Shown in pieces: positions 49,441 to 58,069 of a stretch of 64,000 nucleotides of DNA (positions within the stretch are counted from its first letter, which is position 1; each line of letters opens with the position of its first letter). The DNA is from Streptomyces spinoverrucosus (GTDB lineage Bacteria; Actinomycetota; Actinomycetes; Streptomycetales; Streptomycetaceae), in the NCBI RefSeq assembly GCF_015712165.1, contig NZ_JADPZX010000003.1, forward strand, positions 372,001 through 436,000, given 5' to 3'. A program made the translations under genes and the position numbers. The notes under the pieces are model-generated. The model worked only from the letters and a program-made list of their open reading frames with translations, was not told where the DNA came from and searched no databases.

Positions 49441-49624
49441 GCCTTGCCTACCCTGTGTCCGAAGCAGTCACCACAGGTGACGACGTGGCGCGCTCCGGCA
49501 CCTGCACGACGAACGTCGTGCGGGAACAGCTCCTGCGGTCGCAGAAGGGCGGAGTGGGGTCGGCGTTCTGGTCGTGCAGGACCTCGCCCATACGGCGATC
49601 GTCAGCGACGTTCGTTGACACGCC

Positions 49625-49820
49625 GGGGTCATAGCCGCGGCGGGGAGCACGTGCGCTGGTGCTGGTCCGTGTCCTCGACCGGGGGTCCATCCGCGCTTGC
49701 GCGGGGAGCAGCCGACCGATATCCCGGCCGGCACCAACCCCCAGTGGCTGCAAGCGCAGCCCGCGGTCTACCAGTGCGAGTGCATCGACCAGGGACCATC
49801 CCCGCGGGTGGGCATCCCCG
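49625..49820. CRISPR. Degenerate type I-E-like CRISPR repeats
   Basis: On the minus strand, 49683-49711 contains GCTCCCCGCGCAAGCGCGGA followed by TGGACC, the form of streptomycete type I-E repeats. At 49625-49650 a worn copy GTGCTCCCCGCCGCGGC ends 61 bases from the end of the first, the expected repeat-plus-spacer period. A partial copy (CCGCGGGGATGGTCCC) lies at 49792-49818. The copies differ from each other and no cas gene is in the window. This is at most the decayed end of an array. Confidence 0.4.
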
Positions 49821-50022
49821 GACGGCCCGCTGGTGCCGCCTGTGGTTCGAGTACCCCGGTCAGCCGCCGGGGTGCACGCCACGGAAGGGGGCATGGCATC
49901 CGGCTTGCGCTTTCGCATGATCCGGACCACGCCGCGCGGAGCATACGCGGGCTACCCTGGAAAGAGGCTTTTCAACGCTCGCCGGGTGACCCCTACTGGG
50001 CCGTTCTGGAAGAGGGAGCGCC

Positions 50023-52206
50023 ATGACGGGAGCGTACGAGGCCGCCGGGCGCGTGATCGCCGGGCGCTACCAGCTCCTACGTCGGCTCGGCGCCGGCGGC
50101 AGGGGACGAGTGTGGCAGGCGTATGACCAGCGACTGGCGTGCGAGGTCGCGCTCAAGGAGATCGTCCTGCCGCCGGACATCCCAGAAGAAGAAGTGAGCG
50201 CCCGGATCAAGAGGGCCCGCGGCGAAGCGCAGCACGCTGCACGGCTGCGCAACCACCCCCATGTGGTCACGGTGTACGACATCGTGGAGGCCGACGGTCT
50301 GCCGTGGATCGTCATGGAATTCGTCCCCGGCGCCATGGACCTGAACGCGGTGGTGCGCGAGCGGGGGCCGCTGCCGCCCGCCGACGTCGCCCGGATCGGG
50401 CTGGCGGTCCTCGACGCCCTGCAGGAGGGGCACCGGCTCGGCATCCTGCACCGGGACGTCAAACCGGCCAACGTCCTGCTGACCCACCCCGGCCCGCAGC
50501 CCTCCCACTCTACGGAGGGCGGCCAGGTGCTGCTGATCGACTACGGCATCTCGCTGGAGCCGAGCTCCGGAGAGACCCGCCTGACCGCCACCTTGGATCT
50601 CATCGGGACCCCGGGCTTCATGGCCCCGGAACGGGCCCATGGCGAACCCACCCCGGCCGGCGACCTGTTCTCACTCGGTGCCACCCTGTACTTCGCGCTC
50701 GAGGGGACCGGCCCCTTCGACCGCGACTCCGCCATCACCACCCTGAGCGCCGTGCTGTCCGAGTTCCCCCTCCCGCCGCGCCGGGCGGCGGAGCTGACCC
50801 CCGTCCTCCTCGGGCTGCTGGCCAAGGACCCGGAGCAGCGGATGAGCGGCGACGAGGCCGCCCGGCGGCTCATCCCCATCGCCGCCCAGCCCCACCCATC
50901 CCCTTCGCAGTCACCGGCTCTTCCCCCGGTCATACCGTCGCCCGAGCCGGAGCAACCGACCGGCCGGAAGCCGCCGTGCTCCCCGGAGCCAACCGCGCCG
51001 ACCGAGATCCTGCCGCCGGCCGAGCCGCGGGAACCGTCCGGCCCGCCCCCGGAATCGCCGCCGCCCAAAGGTGACGAGGCCCGGCCGCGGCCCCGCCTGC
51101 CGCGATCCAGGCACCGACGGGCCAGGCTCATTGCGGGGGTGGTGGCGGTGGCGCTGGCCGCTGGGGGTGTCGGCATCTACCTGGCGCAGTCCAGCCCCTC
51201 TGGTCCTGAACCAGCACCCTCGATCCCGGTCGGCGACTCCCCGCAGGGGGTGGCGATGTCCCTGGATGGGCGCCGGGGCTACGTGGCCAACTTGGGCTCG
51301 GGATCGGTGTCGGTGATCGACACCCTCACGAACCGCACCGAGGACCACCCCATCCGCGTCGGCAAAAACCCTCGGGACGTGGCAGTGTCACCGGACAAGC
51401 GCCAGGTCTACGTGACCAACTACGGCTCGGACTCGGTGTCGGTGATCGACACCCTCACGAACCGCGTGGACCGCACCATCCCCGTCGGCTCCACCCCGGC
51501 GGGGGTGACGGTGTCCCGGGACGGGCGCTGGGTCTACGTGACCTTGAGCCGCTCGGGCTCGGTGCCGGGCTCGGTGTCGGTGATCGACACCACGACGAAC
51601 CGTGTGGACCGCAGCATCCCCGTCGGTAAAGACCCGCAGGGGGTCGCGGTGGCCCCGGACAAGCGCCGGGTCTACGTGACCAACTTCGGCTCGGACTCGG
51701 TGTCGGTGATCGACACCGCGACGAATCGCGTGGACCGCACCATCCCCGTGGGCAAGGTCCCGGTGGGGGTAGCGGTGTCCCCGGATGAGCGCCGGGTCTA
51801 CGTGACCAACCTCTACTCGGACTCGGTGTCGGTGATCGACACCGCGACGAACCGTGTGGACCGCACCATCCCTGTCGGCCGCGGCCCGCGGGGTGTGGCG
51901 GTGTCGCCGGACAGGCGCTGGGTCTACGTGGCCAACAACTACGAAGGCTCGGTGTCGGTGATCGACACCGCGACGAACCGTGTGGACCGCACCTTCGCCG
52001 TGGGCCGCGGCCCGCTGGGGGTAGCGGTGTCGCCGGACAGCAATCGGCGCCAGGTCTACGTGTCCAACTTCGTCTCGGACTCGGTGTCGGTGATCCCGTT
52101 CGGGAAGGCGTCTGACAGCTCAGGACTGGGCCCGGCCGATTCCGCGGGACCAGCAGTATGGGCCGTCCGCCCGGAAAGGAAACGTCTCCCTCAGAAGCGC
52201 GCATGA
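50023..52206 (+). CDS. Membrane Ser/Thr protein kinase with extracellular YVTN beta-propeller
   Basis: A 727-residue receptor-type kinase. The kinase domain (about residues 15-290) has a glycine loop LGAGGRGRVW, the lysine in EVALKEIVL, LHRDVKPANVLL, DYG in place of DFG (LLIDYGIS) and GTPGFMAPE. A Pro/Glu-rich linker (about 290-365) leads to one membrane helix (LIAGVVAVALAAGGVGIYLA). Outside are about seven YVTN/NHL-like repeats of some 42 residues, each with VSVIDT and NRVDRTIPVG. The repeats are nearly identical even at the DNA level. It probably senses an external ligand and phosphorylates cytoplasmic targets; neither is known. GGGAG precedes the ATG. Confidence 0.92.
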   Translation: MTGAYEAAGRVIAGRYQLLRRLGAGGRGRVWQAYDQRLACEVALKEIVLPPDIPEEEVSARIKRARGEAQHAARLRNHPHVVTVYDIVEADGLPWIVMEFVPGAMDLNAVVRERGPLPPADVARIGLAVLDALQEGHRLGILHRDVKPANVLLTHPGPQPSHSTEGGQVLLIDYGISLEPSSGETRLTATLDLIGTPGFMAPERAHGEPTPAGDLFSLGATLYFALEGTGPFDRDSAITTLSAVLSEFPLPPRRAAELTPVLLGLLAKDPEQRMSGDEAARRLIPIAAQPHPSPSQSPALPPVIPSPEPEQPTGRKPPCSPEPTAPTEILPPAEPREPSGPPPESPPPKGDEARPRPRLPRSRHRRARLIAGVVAVALAAGGVGIYLAQSSPSGPEPAPSIPVGDSPQGVAMSLDGRRGYVANLGSGSVSVIDTLTNRTEDHPIRVGKNPRDVAVSPDKRQVYVTNYGSDSVSVIDTLTNRVDRTIPVGSTPAGVTVSRDGRWVYVTLSRSGSVPGSVSVIDTTTNRVDRSIPVGKDPQGVAVAPDKRRVYVTNFGSDSVSVIDTATNRVDRTIPVGKVPVGVAVSPDERRVYVTNLYSDSVSVIDTATNRVDRTIPVGRGPRGVAVSPDRRWVYVANNYEGSVSVIDTATNRVDRTFAVGRGPLGVAVSPDSNRRQVYVSNFVSDSVSVIPFGKASDSSGLGPADSAGPAVWAVRPERKRLPQKRA

Positions 52207-52249
52207 CCCACGTAGGCGTTGGCGCGATCTTTGACCGGTGGCCTGCTCG

Positions 52250-52410
52250 GCGGCGGTCCCAGACGGCGTTCGGCCGGATGCAGGCCGAGGCGGTGATGGC
52301 CTGAGTAGTTCGCTGTTCGCGGGCAGGGGCCGGTGTTCGGCGATGTCGGTATGCAAGAGGTGCGCCAGGACCTTGGCGTCCAGGCGGTCGGACGTTCTTG
52401 CGGCTCAGTG
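52250..52410 (-). pseudogene. Fragment of an IS110-family transposase
   Basis: The leftward sequence DRLDAKVLAHLLHTDIAEHR and PLPANSEL, then in another frame QAITASACIRPNAVWDRRRA, resembles the N-terminal DEDD region of IS110-type transposases. It is frameshifted and lacks the rest of the protein. Confidence 0.45.
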
Positions 52411-52494
52411 ATCAAACCTTGGGCGGCACCTCTCGTGACAGTGTGAGAGCACTGGTCGGACCACACCAGGCCTGGTGAAAATGGTTGCCGCACG

Positions 52495-52716
52495 TCACGG
52501 CGGGGTGCAGCCCGGCGGATCCCAGACGAGCATGCCGTCCTCGATGTGGTTGCCCGTACAGGGCTCGTGTGGTGCCGCGTTCGACGGTTCCGGCGTGGCC
52601 TTCGTTGTCCGAGGCACTGCCTCGGCGCTTGCCACCCCCACCGTTCCGGCGAGCAGCGCAGCCGCGCAAGACGCGCCGACGAGATGCCGGAGGCGCCGCC
52701 AGGCGTTTGTCTCCAT
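52495..52716 (-). CDS. Small secreted protein of unknown function
   Basis: A 73-residue protein with a convincing signal peptide (METNAWRRLRHLVGASCAAA, cleavage probably after AEA near residue 33). The short mature part contains HEPCTGNHIEDGMLVWDPPG and CTPP, with two cysteines that could form a disulfide. AGGAG lies six bases before the ATG at 52716, which supports real expression. No family was recognised. It lies alone among transposase fragments. Confidence 0.6.
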   Translation of the reverse strand: METNAWRRLRHLVGASCAAALLAGTVGVASAEAVPRTTKATPEPSNAAPHEPCTGNHIEDGMLVWDPPGCTPP

Positions 52717-52854
52717 GATGATCTCCTGGGGGTGGATGGGCTGCTTACCGACCAGCGTGGGAGGTCGGCGATGATGGCGTCAACGCCCATAGAGGACCTG
52801 TCACGATATTGGGACATTCCAAGACATTGGTGACTTTCCATAGATCTTGCCCGT

Positions 52855-53025
52855 CGCCTTGGAGGCCCCTCCCAGCCCGGTCGCCGACCGCGTGCAGCAG
52901 TCGATGGCGGAGCTTCTTCGGCTCGGCAGTGGCCAGTTCTCCCTTCAGCAGCAGGACACGCATCCAGGCCGGCAGGTCGATCGCCGCGAGGCTGTGTTCG
53001 AGCCATGCGGCGGTTGCACCGCCCG
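52855..53025 (-). pseudogene. C-terminal fragment of an IS1380-type transposase
   Basis: The leftward frame AWLEHSLAAIDLPAWMRVLL, LKGELATAEPKKLRHRLLHA and VGDRAGRGLQ follows the C-terminal end of IS1380-type transposases. The catalytic part is absent. Confidence 0.5.
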
Positions 53026-53077
53026 CTGACCCCGCTCCCCGCATTCCCTCACCTCGGGAGCCGCATTTCGCCGGGCC

Positions 53078-53106
53078 CCACCATCCCCGCGGGTGCGGGA
53101 GTAGGT
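53078..53106. repeat. Isolated CRISPR-like repeat unit
   Basis: The minus strand reads CTACTCCCGCACCCGCGGGG followed by ATGGTGGGG, close to type I-E repeats of streptomycetes and similar to the copies near 49.7 kb. There is no second copy at 61 bases on either side, so this is a lone remnant or a chance match. Confidence 0.3.
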
Positions 53107-53244
53107 CCGGGTTGCGGTCTGAGAAGTGGTGTACGGGCACCTACCTGATCCGGGTGTTTGTCCTGGCGTCGGAGTGAGTGTCCGGATACAAGAACGGCCA
53201 CCGGCTGATCTTCGAGATGCCCAGGCTCGAAGGAGATCAGCACG

Positions 53245-53435
53245 ATGACGGCATCAGACCGTCTGCCCCTGCACGCCCTCACGGAAGACAACCTCGCCGG
53301 GGCGAGTTCCGATTTGCTGCGCGCGATGGTCAAGACGTTCGCCGACGCGCTCATGTCCGCGGGCCGACGCCCTCCGCAAGTCCGAATACGGGCAGGTCGG
53401 TGACGAGAGGGTCAACCACCGCAACGGCTATCGCA
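53245..53435 (+). pseudogene. N-terminal fragment of an IS256-family (Mutator) transposase
   Basis: The rightward frame from the ATG at 53245, LAGASSDLLRAMVKTFADAL and MSA, continues after a frameshift as RKSEYGQVGDERVNHRNGYR. This is the conserved N-terminus of IS256-type transposases. Sequence identity ends near 53435, before the DDE residues. AAGGAGA still precedes the ATG. Confidence 0.65.
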
Positions 53436-54181
53436 AAACGAGATCACCGAGTGGCCGTCGATACACCACACCAGCGGACGTGACCGGGGATGGGGCTCGT
53501 CGTCCTTGGCTGCCAGTGCAGACAGGAGGAGTCGGAGACGCTCCTTGAGCTGGATGGGTTCTGTGTGGGTTCGGGCGAGCTTGCCGGTGAGCCGCTGACT
53601 GAGGTCCCGCAGCCGTGCGATGCGGGCCTCGCGCGGATCGGGCCGCTGGCCCGCTGCCCAGGCGGCTGCCCGTCGCTTCTCGAAGTCTTGGGAATGTCCC
53701 GGAATCGGCTGGTAATCGTTAACCGATCGCTGGATCCGGTGAAGACTTTCAACGATGTCGAACAGCCCGCCATTGCCAACTCTGCGACGACTGAAAAGCC
53801 GCTTGATGAATGGGCTACGAATGACTGATACGGCAGGAGAACGCCCACAAGGCACCTGTATCGAAACGGCGCCAAAAGTATCCAGCTTGGCCGCTTGATC
53901 CTTATTTGGGTTCGTGGGCGAGAGTCGAGCGCCCATAAGGAAGCCGCAGTTTCTGCAGCAGTTGGCGGCCTGAGGCGTAGGTCGGCCGCCTCGCTCCGGG
54001 TCTGCAGTGCAGCAGGGGACTACCGAGTTCCCTGGCTCGTCGGGGCCGACGTAGAGGGGGCCACGGGGCGGGCGGCGTCGGCGCGTTGAAGGCGCGAGGG
54101 ACACGGAAGACGCGGAGACGGCGGTGGTGAGGGCGAAGACGCATGCGCGTGAGCCCTGTCTCACCGGTGCAGTGGCCCTTG
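53436..54181. other. Region without an assigned gene; possible coiled-coil fragment on the minus strand
   Basis: The minus strand is open from 54164 to 53412. Its last third, SQDFEKRRAAAWAAGQRPDP then EARIARLRDLSQRLTGKLAR, TEPIQLKERLRLLLSALAAK, reads like a helical accessory protein of mobile elements, but the N-terminal part is Arg/Pro-rich and not protein-like. DNA around 53690-53900 is less GC-rich than its surroundings, suggesting foreign origin. I cannot assign a function. Confidence 0.3.
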
Positions 54182-54203
54182 GCTATGCAACGAGTTGCAT
54201 AGC
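54182..54203. promoter_or_regulatory. 22-bp perfect palindrome, candidate PadR operator
   Basis: Arms GCTATGCAAC (54182-54191) and GTTGCATAGC (54194-54203) flank GA, and the second arm ends 11 bases before the PadR start codon. ATGCAAC-type palindromes at this position are typical of PadR autoregulation. It probably overlaps the promoter or the transcription start. Confidence 0.7.
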
Positions 54204-54214
54204 AGGATCGAGTG

Positions 54215-54781
54215 ATGGCGCTCGAGCACGCGATCCTCGTCTCCCTGCTGGAGAAGCCGGGTTCCGGCTATGAGCTGGCCCGGCGGTTCGAACGGTCCAT
54301 CGGCTACTTCTGGACCGCCACGCACCAGCAGATCTACCGCGTTCTCAAGCGCATGGAGAGCGATGGCCTGCTCTCCGTCCGCTCGTTGCCGCAGCAGAGT
54401 CGGCCGGACAAGAAGGAGTACTCCGTCGTGGGCGCCGGCCGCGCCGCCCTCTCCCAGTGGCTGCACGAACCGATCGAACCCGAGAGCATCCGGCACGACC
54501 TCGCGGTGAAGATCCGCGGCGCGGCCTTCGACGACCCGTCCGTGCTGGTCCGTGAGGTCGAACGGCATCGCCAGGTGCACAGCGACCGGCTCGCGCACTA
54601 TCTCGCCGGGGAGCTGCGTGACTTCACCGGCCCGACGGCCCCCACCCTGCTCGACGCGGGTCAGGAGCTGCAGCATGTTGTGTTGCGCGGTGGCATCGCG
54701 TACGAGCGGATGACGATCGCCTGGCTCGACGACGTGCTCGCCACCCTCAGTTGGCTCGGCAGCCCACACCCGCATGGCTGA
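54215..54781 (+). CDS. PadR-family transcriptional regulator
   Basis: A 188-residue PadR regulator. The winged helix is at the N-terminus: MALEHAILVSLLEKPGSGYE, then FERSIGYFWTATHQQIYRVL and KRMESDGLL with the wing at RPDKKEYSVVGAG. The C-terminal helical dimerisation domain (Vir_act_alpha_C type) covers about residues 95-180. It is followed 78 bases later by an acyl-CoA dehydrogenase gene in the same direction, which it probably controls together with itself through the palindrome just upstream. I chose the ATG at 54215; a GTG directly before it is also in frame. The inducer is unknown; a phenolic or fatty acyl compound is a guess from family and neighbour. Confidence 0.9.
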   Translation: MALEHAILVSLLEKPGSGYELARRFERSIGYFWTATHQQIYRVLKRMESDGLLSVRSLPQQSRPDKKEYSVVGAGRAALSQWLHEPIEPESIRHDLAVKIRGAAFDDPSVLVREVERHRQVHSDRLAHYLAGELRDFTGPTAPTLLDAGQELQHVVLRGGIAYERMTIAWLDDVLATLSWLGSPHPHG

Positions 54782-54859
54782 ACTGCCGGTCAACCCAGCC
54801 CGGCTCCGCGACCTTCGTTCCCGCACCGTTCACCCTCAACCCTCGTAAGGCGGACCCCC

Positions 54860-56578
54860 ATGGCCGACCCCCTCCTCTTCAACCCACGCACGTACGACCC
54901 GGCGCAGTTCGACCCCGAGACCCGCAGGTTGCTGCGTGCCACCGTCGACTGGTTCGAGGACCGCGGCAAGCGCAGGCTCATCGAGGACTACCGCTCCCGC
55001 GCCTGGCTGGCCGACTTCCTCGCCTTCGCCGCCAAGGAGGGGCTGTTCGCCACCTTCCTCACTCCGGCGTCCGCCGCCGGCCACAAGGACCAGCGCTGGG
55101 ACACGGCCCGGATCGCCGCCCTCAACGAGATCTTCGGGTTCTACGGTCTCGACTACTGGTACGCGTGGCAGGTGACCATCCTCGGTCTCGGACCGGTCTG
55201 GCAGAGCGACAACGCCGAGGCCCGCACCCGCGCCGCGGAACTCCTCACCCAGGGCGAGGTGTTCGCCTTCGGCCTCTCCGAGAAGACCCACGGCGCCGAC
55301 ATCTACTCCACCGACATGCTGCTGGCGCCGGACGGCAACGGCGGCTTCAGGGCGTCGGGTTCCAAGTACTACATCGGCAACGGCAACGCCGCCGGGCTCG
55401 TCTCGGTCTTCGGCCGACGCACCGACATCGAGGGCCCCGACGGCTACGTCTTCTTCGCAGCCGACAGCCGTCACCCGGCCTATCACCTCGTGAAGAACGT
55501 CGTCGACTCCTCCAAGTACGTCAGCGAGTTCCGCCTCGAGGACTACCCGGTCGGCCCGGACGACGTCCTGCACACCGGCCGCGCGGCCTTCGACGCCGCC
55601 CTCAACACCGTCAACGTCGGCAAGTTCAACCTCTGCACCGCCTCCATCGGCATCTGCGAGCACGCGATGTACGAGGCGGTCACCCACGCGCACAACCGCA
55701 TCCTGTACGGCCGCCCCGTCACCGCCTTCCCGCACGTACGCCGCGAGCTGGCCGACGCGTACGTCCGCCTCGTCGGCATGAAGCTGTTCAGCGACCGCGC
55801 CGTCGACTACTTCCGCTCCGCCTCGCCGGACGACCGCCGCTACCTGCTCTTCAACCCGATGACGAAGATGAAGGTGACCACCGAGGGCGAGAAGGTCATC
55901 GACCTGATGTGGGACGTGATCGCCGCCAAGGGCTTCGAGAAGGACACCTACTTCGCCCAGGCCGCCGTCGAGATCCGGGGGCTGCCCAAGCTCGAGGGCA
56001 CGGTCCACGTCAACCTCGCGCTGATCCTCAAGTTCATGCGCAACCACCTGCTGAATCCGGCGGAGTTCGCCGACGTGCCGACCCGCCTCGACGCGGCCGA
56101 CGACACGTTCCTCTTCGAGCAGGGACCGGCCCGTGGCCTCGGCTCCGTGCGCTTCCACGACTGGCGCCCCGCCTACGACGGATACGCCGGGGTGCCGAAC
56201 GTCGCCCGCTTCAGGGAGCAGGCCGACGCCCTGTGCGAGTTCGTCGCCACCGCGGCCCCCGACGAGGAGCAGAGCCGCGACCTCGATCTCCTGCTCGCCG
56301 TCGGCCAGCTGTTCGCGCTGGTGGTGCACGGCCAGCTGATCCTGGAGCAGGCCCGCCTGACGGACCTCGACGAGGACGTGCTCGACGAGCTGTTCTCCGT
56401 CCTCGTCCGCGACTTCTCCGCCTTCGCCGTCGAACTGCACGGGAAGGACTCCGCCACCGCGGATCAGCAACGCTGGGCGCTCGGTGCGGTCCGGCGTCCC
56501 GTCGTCGACGCAGCGCGTTCGCAGCGCGTATGGGAGCGTGTCGAGGCCTTGTCTGGGGCCTACGAGATGGCGCCCTGA
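54860..56578 (+). CDS. Acyl-CoA dehydrogenase
   Basis: A 572-residue flavoprotein of the acyl-CoA dehydrogenase family, which introduces a 2,3 double bond into acyl-CoA. The N-terminal helical domain opens LLRATVDWFEDRGKRRLIED. The middle beta domain has FAFGLSEKTHGADIYSTDM and GSKYYIGNGNAAGLVSVFGR. The C-terminal helical domain includes NVGKFNLCTASIGICEHAMY and RPVTAFPHVRRELADAYVRL, with FNPMTKMKVTTEGEKVIDLM. It is longer than classical members (about 380 residues), like the long actinobacterial group with an added C-terminal helical region. It is in a probable operon with the PadR regulator. The natural acyl substrate is unknown. Confidence 0.9.
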   Translation: MADPLLFNPRTYDPAQFDPETRRLLRATVDWFEDRGKRRLIEDYRSRAWLADFLAFAAKEGLFATFLTPASAAGHKDQRWDTARIAALNEIFGFYGLDYWYAWQVTILGLGPVWQSDNAEARTRAAELLTQGEVFAFGLSEKTHGADIYSTDMLLAPDGNGGFRASGSKYYIGNGNAAGLVSVFGRRTDIEGPDGYVFFAADSRHPAYHLVKNVVDSSKYVSEFRLEDYPVGPDDVLHTGRAAFDAALNTVNVGKFNLCTASIGICEHAMYEAVTHAHNRILYGRPVTAFPHVRRELADAYVRLVGMKLFSDRAVDYFRSASPDDRRYLLFNPMTKMKVTTEGEKVIDLMWDVIAAKGFEKDTYFAQAAVEIRGLPKLEGTVHVNLALILKFMRNHLLNPAEFADVPTRLDAADDTFLFEQGPARGLGSVRFHDWRPAYDGYAGVPNVARFREQADALCEFVATAAPDEEQSRDLDLLLAVGQLFALVVHGQLILEQARLTDLDEDVLDELFSVLVRDFSAFAVELHGKDSATADQQRWALGAVRRPVVDAARSQRVWERVEALSGAYEMAP

Positions 56579-56880
56579 CAGCGCGCACAGGGGCTCGTCG
56601 ACACACACGTGACGGTCATGGTCTCCCGGAGCAGTGACGCCCCTACCGTGGCCGTCCGCGCGTTCTGCCGCGCGGAGGCCCCGGTACATGGTGCCGACTT
56701 CGCCACGTACCCACCATAGCCACCGCAACGACGGGAATGCTGCGGTGGAATCCGTCGGTCCGTCGCCACTCCGTTCGTGGCCGTGACGGCCGCGGGGGAG
56801 TGGTCGCAGAAGCCCGGCGGCGACGGGCGCCTCGAAGACCCCGGGGCCCGCCCTGCGTGCGGCACCGGCTCCCTCACGGG
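56579..56880. other. Gap between convergent genes, nothing recognised
   Basis: About 300 bases between the acyl-CoA dehydrogenase and the leftward flavin-fold gene. Open frames here are shadows without family features, and no strong terminator hairpin was seen. Confidence 0.5.
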
Positions 56881-57543
56881 TCAGCCCCGGCCCGGTAGCA
56901 ATCCGTTGTGAGTTCCCGCGGTCTGCTCGCCCTCGTGCGGCGGGAACTGGTGCTCGGCGCGCGGGACGAAGTAATCGGCATCCTTTGGCCGCTGGGCCCC
57001 CGGGCGTGGACGCGGTGCCGGCTCGAGATGGGGAATGTGCTTGGAGCAGTGCACGTACGCCTCCTCCACCGTGATGTGCACCCAGAATTCGGGCCTGCGT
57101 CCTGGAGCGGTGTCGACAGGAAGGCCGGGGTAGGCCCGCCGCTGCTCCTCGTCCCGGTGGAGCCGAGCTCCGCCGTTGACGTGCAGCCCGATGTGATCAT
57201 GGGCGAAGTCAACGAAGAGCAGGCCTATATGGGGGTTCTCGGTGATGTTTCCAGCGCTGGCGAGGACACCGTTCCCACGGTACTCAGGGTAGGTGAGGGT
57301 GCTGTCGTCCAGCACGGTGACGAATCCCGGCGGACCGGCACGGAATGTGACGTCACAGGCTCCGCCGGCGTCCGACGTGGACAGGAACGCCATGGTTTGC
57401 CGCCCTATGAAGTCCACCATCCGCGGGGTCAGACGGGGCCGCACTTGGCGGTCGTAGAAGGTGGCTGCCTGGTCCACCGTACCGAGAAGGTGTTGCAGGC
57501 GGCGCTCGCCGGGGGAGCCGGTGGACTCGTGTGTGTGGTTCAC
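56881..57543 (-). CDS. Pyridoxamine 5'-phosphate oxidase family (flavin split-barrel) protein
   Basis: A 220-residue split-barrel protein that probably binds FMN or a related cofactor. The core VDFIGRQTMAFLSTSDAGGA, CDVTFRAGPPGFVTVLDDST and YPEYRGNGVLASAGNITENP matches the PPOX-like family that includes F420-linked and FMN-linked reductases, and HIGLLFVDFAHDHIGLHVNG follows. The acidic/His-rich C-terminus has EEAYVHCSKHIPHLEP, a typical family motif. I chose the GTG at 57543 (VNHTHESTGSPG); a GTG at 57615 would add 24 residues. The gene stands alone. Reaction and substrate are not known. Confidence 0.8.
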   Translation of the reverse strand: MNHTHESTGSPGERRLQHLLGTVDQAATFYDRQVRPRLTPRMVDFIGRQTMAFLSTSDAGGACDVTFRAGPPGFVTVLDDSTLTYPEYRGNGVLASAGNITENPHIGLLFVDFAHDHIGLHVNGGARLHRDEEQRRAYPGLPVDTAPGRRPEFWVHITVEEAYVHCSKHIPHLEPAPRPRPGAQRPKDADYFVPRAEHQFPPHEGEQTAGTHNGLLPGRG

Positions 57544-57639
57544 GGAACGCGCTGCCTTCCTATGGCCTTGTGCTGGGCGTGGGGAGCGACGGCACTCTAA
57601 CGTTCGATGGAGCACAGTGTCGTGGTCGGTACAGATGAG

Positions 57640-58040
57640 CGACTCGTGATCTCTTCACGGCCATGCGCAGCGACAGAGTGCGACGGACAATCGTGCGGAC
57701 CGAACGCCAGGACGGGACGGCAACTGCCACGAGCACACCGGCAGCGACATCAACTGCCCCAGGCTGCTGACCGATACGGCCCGCAGACCCGTGCGGTGCC
57801 GATGAGGGGTCCGCGAGCCAGCTGCATGTCCACCGGGCCCGCGTCCGGACCGCCGCCGAGCGCCGCGGCGGCGACGAGGTGGCCCCCGCGCCCGTCGACC
57901 AGCGCCTCCAGTCCTAGGGGCCGGGCAGCAGCAAGTCACCCCGACGTCTACGCCGCCGGTGAGTGTGCGTACGCGATCGGTGAGAACGGCCGGCCCTGGC
58001 AGTCATGCGCCGGCCGCGGGCCGATTCCCGGTCCGTACTC
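57640..58040 (+). pseudogene. Remnant of an FAD/NAD(P)-dependent oxidoreductase
   Basis: Only SHPDVYAAGECAYAIGENGR (near 57938-57998) is clear. This is the second FAD-contacting motif (DVYAAGDCA type) of pyridine-nucleotide-disulfide oxidoreductases. Upstream sequence back to about 57640 has no matching frame and downstream homology ends within 30 bases. It is a short leftover. Confidence 0.4.
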
Positions 58041-58069
58041 GATGCTGAGCCTGGGCGCGGCGGGGGCTG

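Noticed and set aside
49841-49880. GGTTCGAGTACC motif reminiscent of a tRNA T-arm
   Set aside because: No acceptor, D or anticodon stem could be built around it and no CCA-like end is present; it is near degenerate CRISPR-like sequence.
49448-49930. Possible Cas protein beside the CRISPR-like repeats
   Set aside because: The 160-residue minus-strand frame shows no Cas1, Cas2 or Cascade motif and runs through the repeats themselves.
54836-56728. 630-residue minus-strand frame opposite the acyl-CoA dehydrogenase
   Set aside because: Shadow frame; the plus strand has the full dehydrogenase domain order and correct third-base bias.
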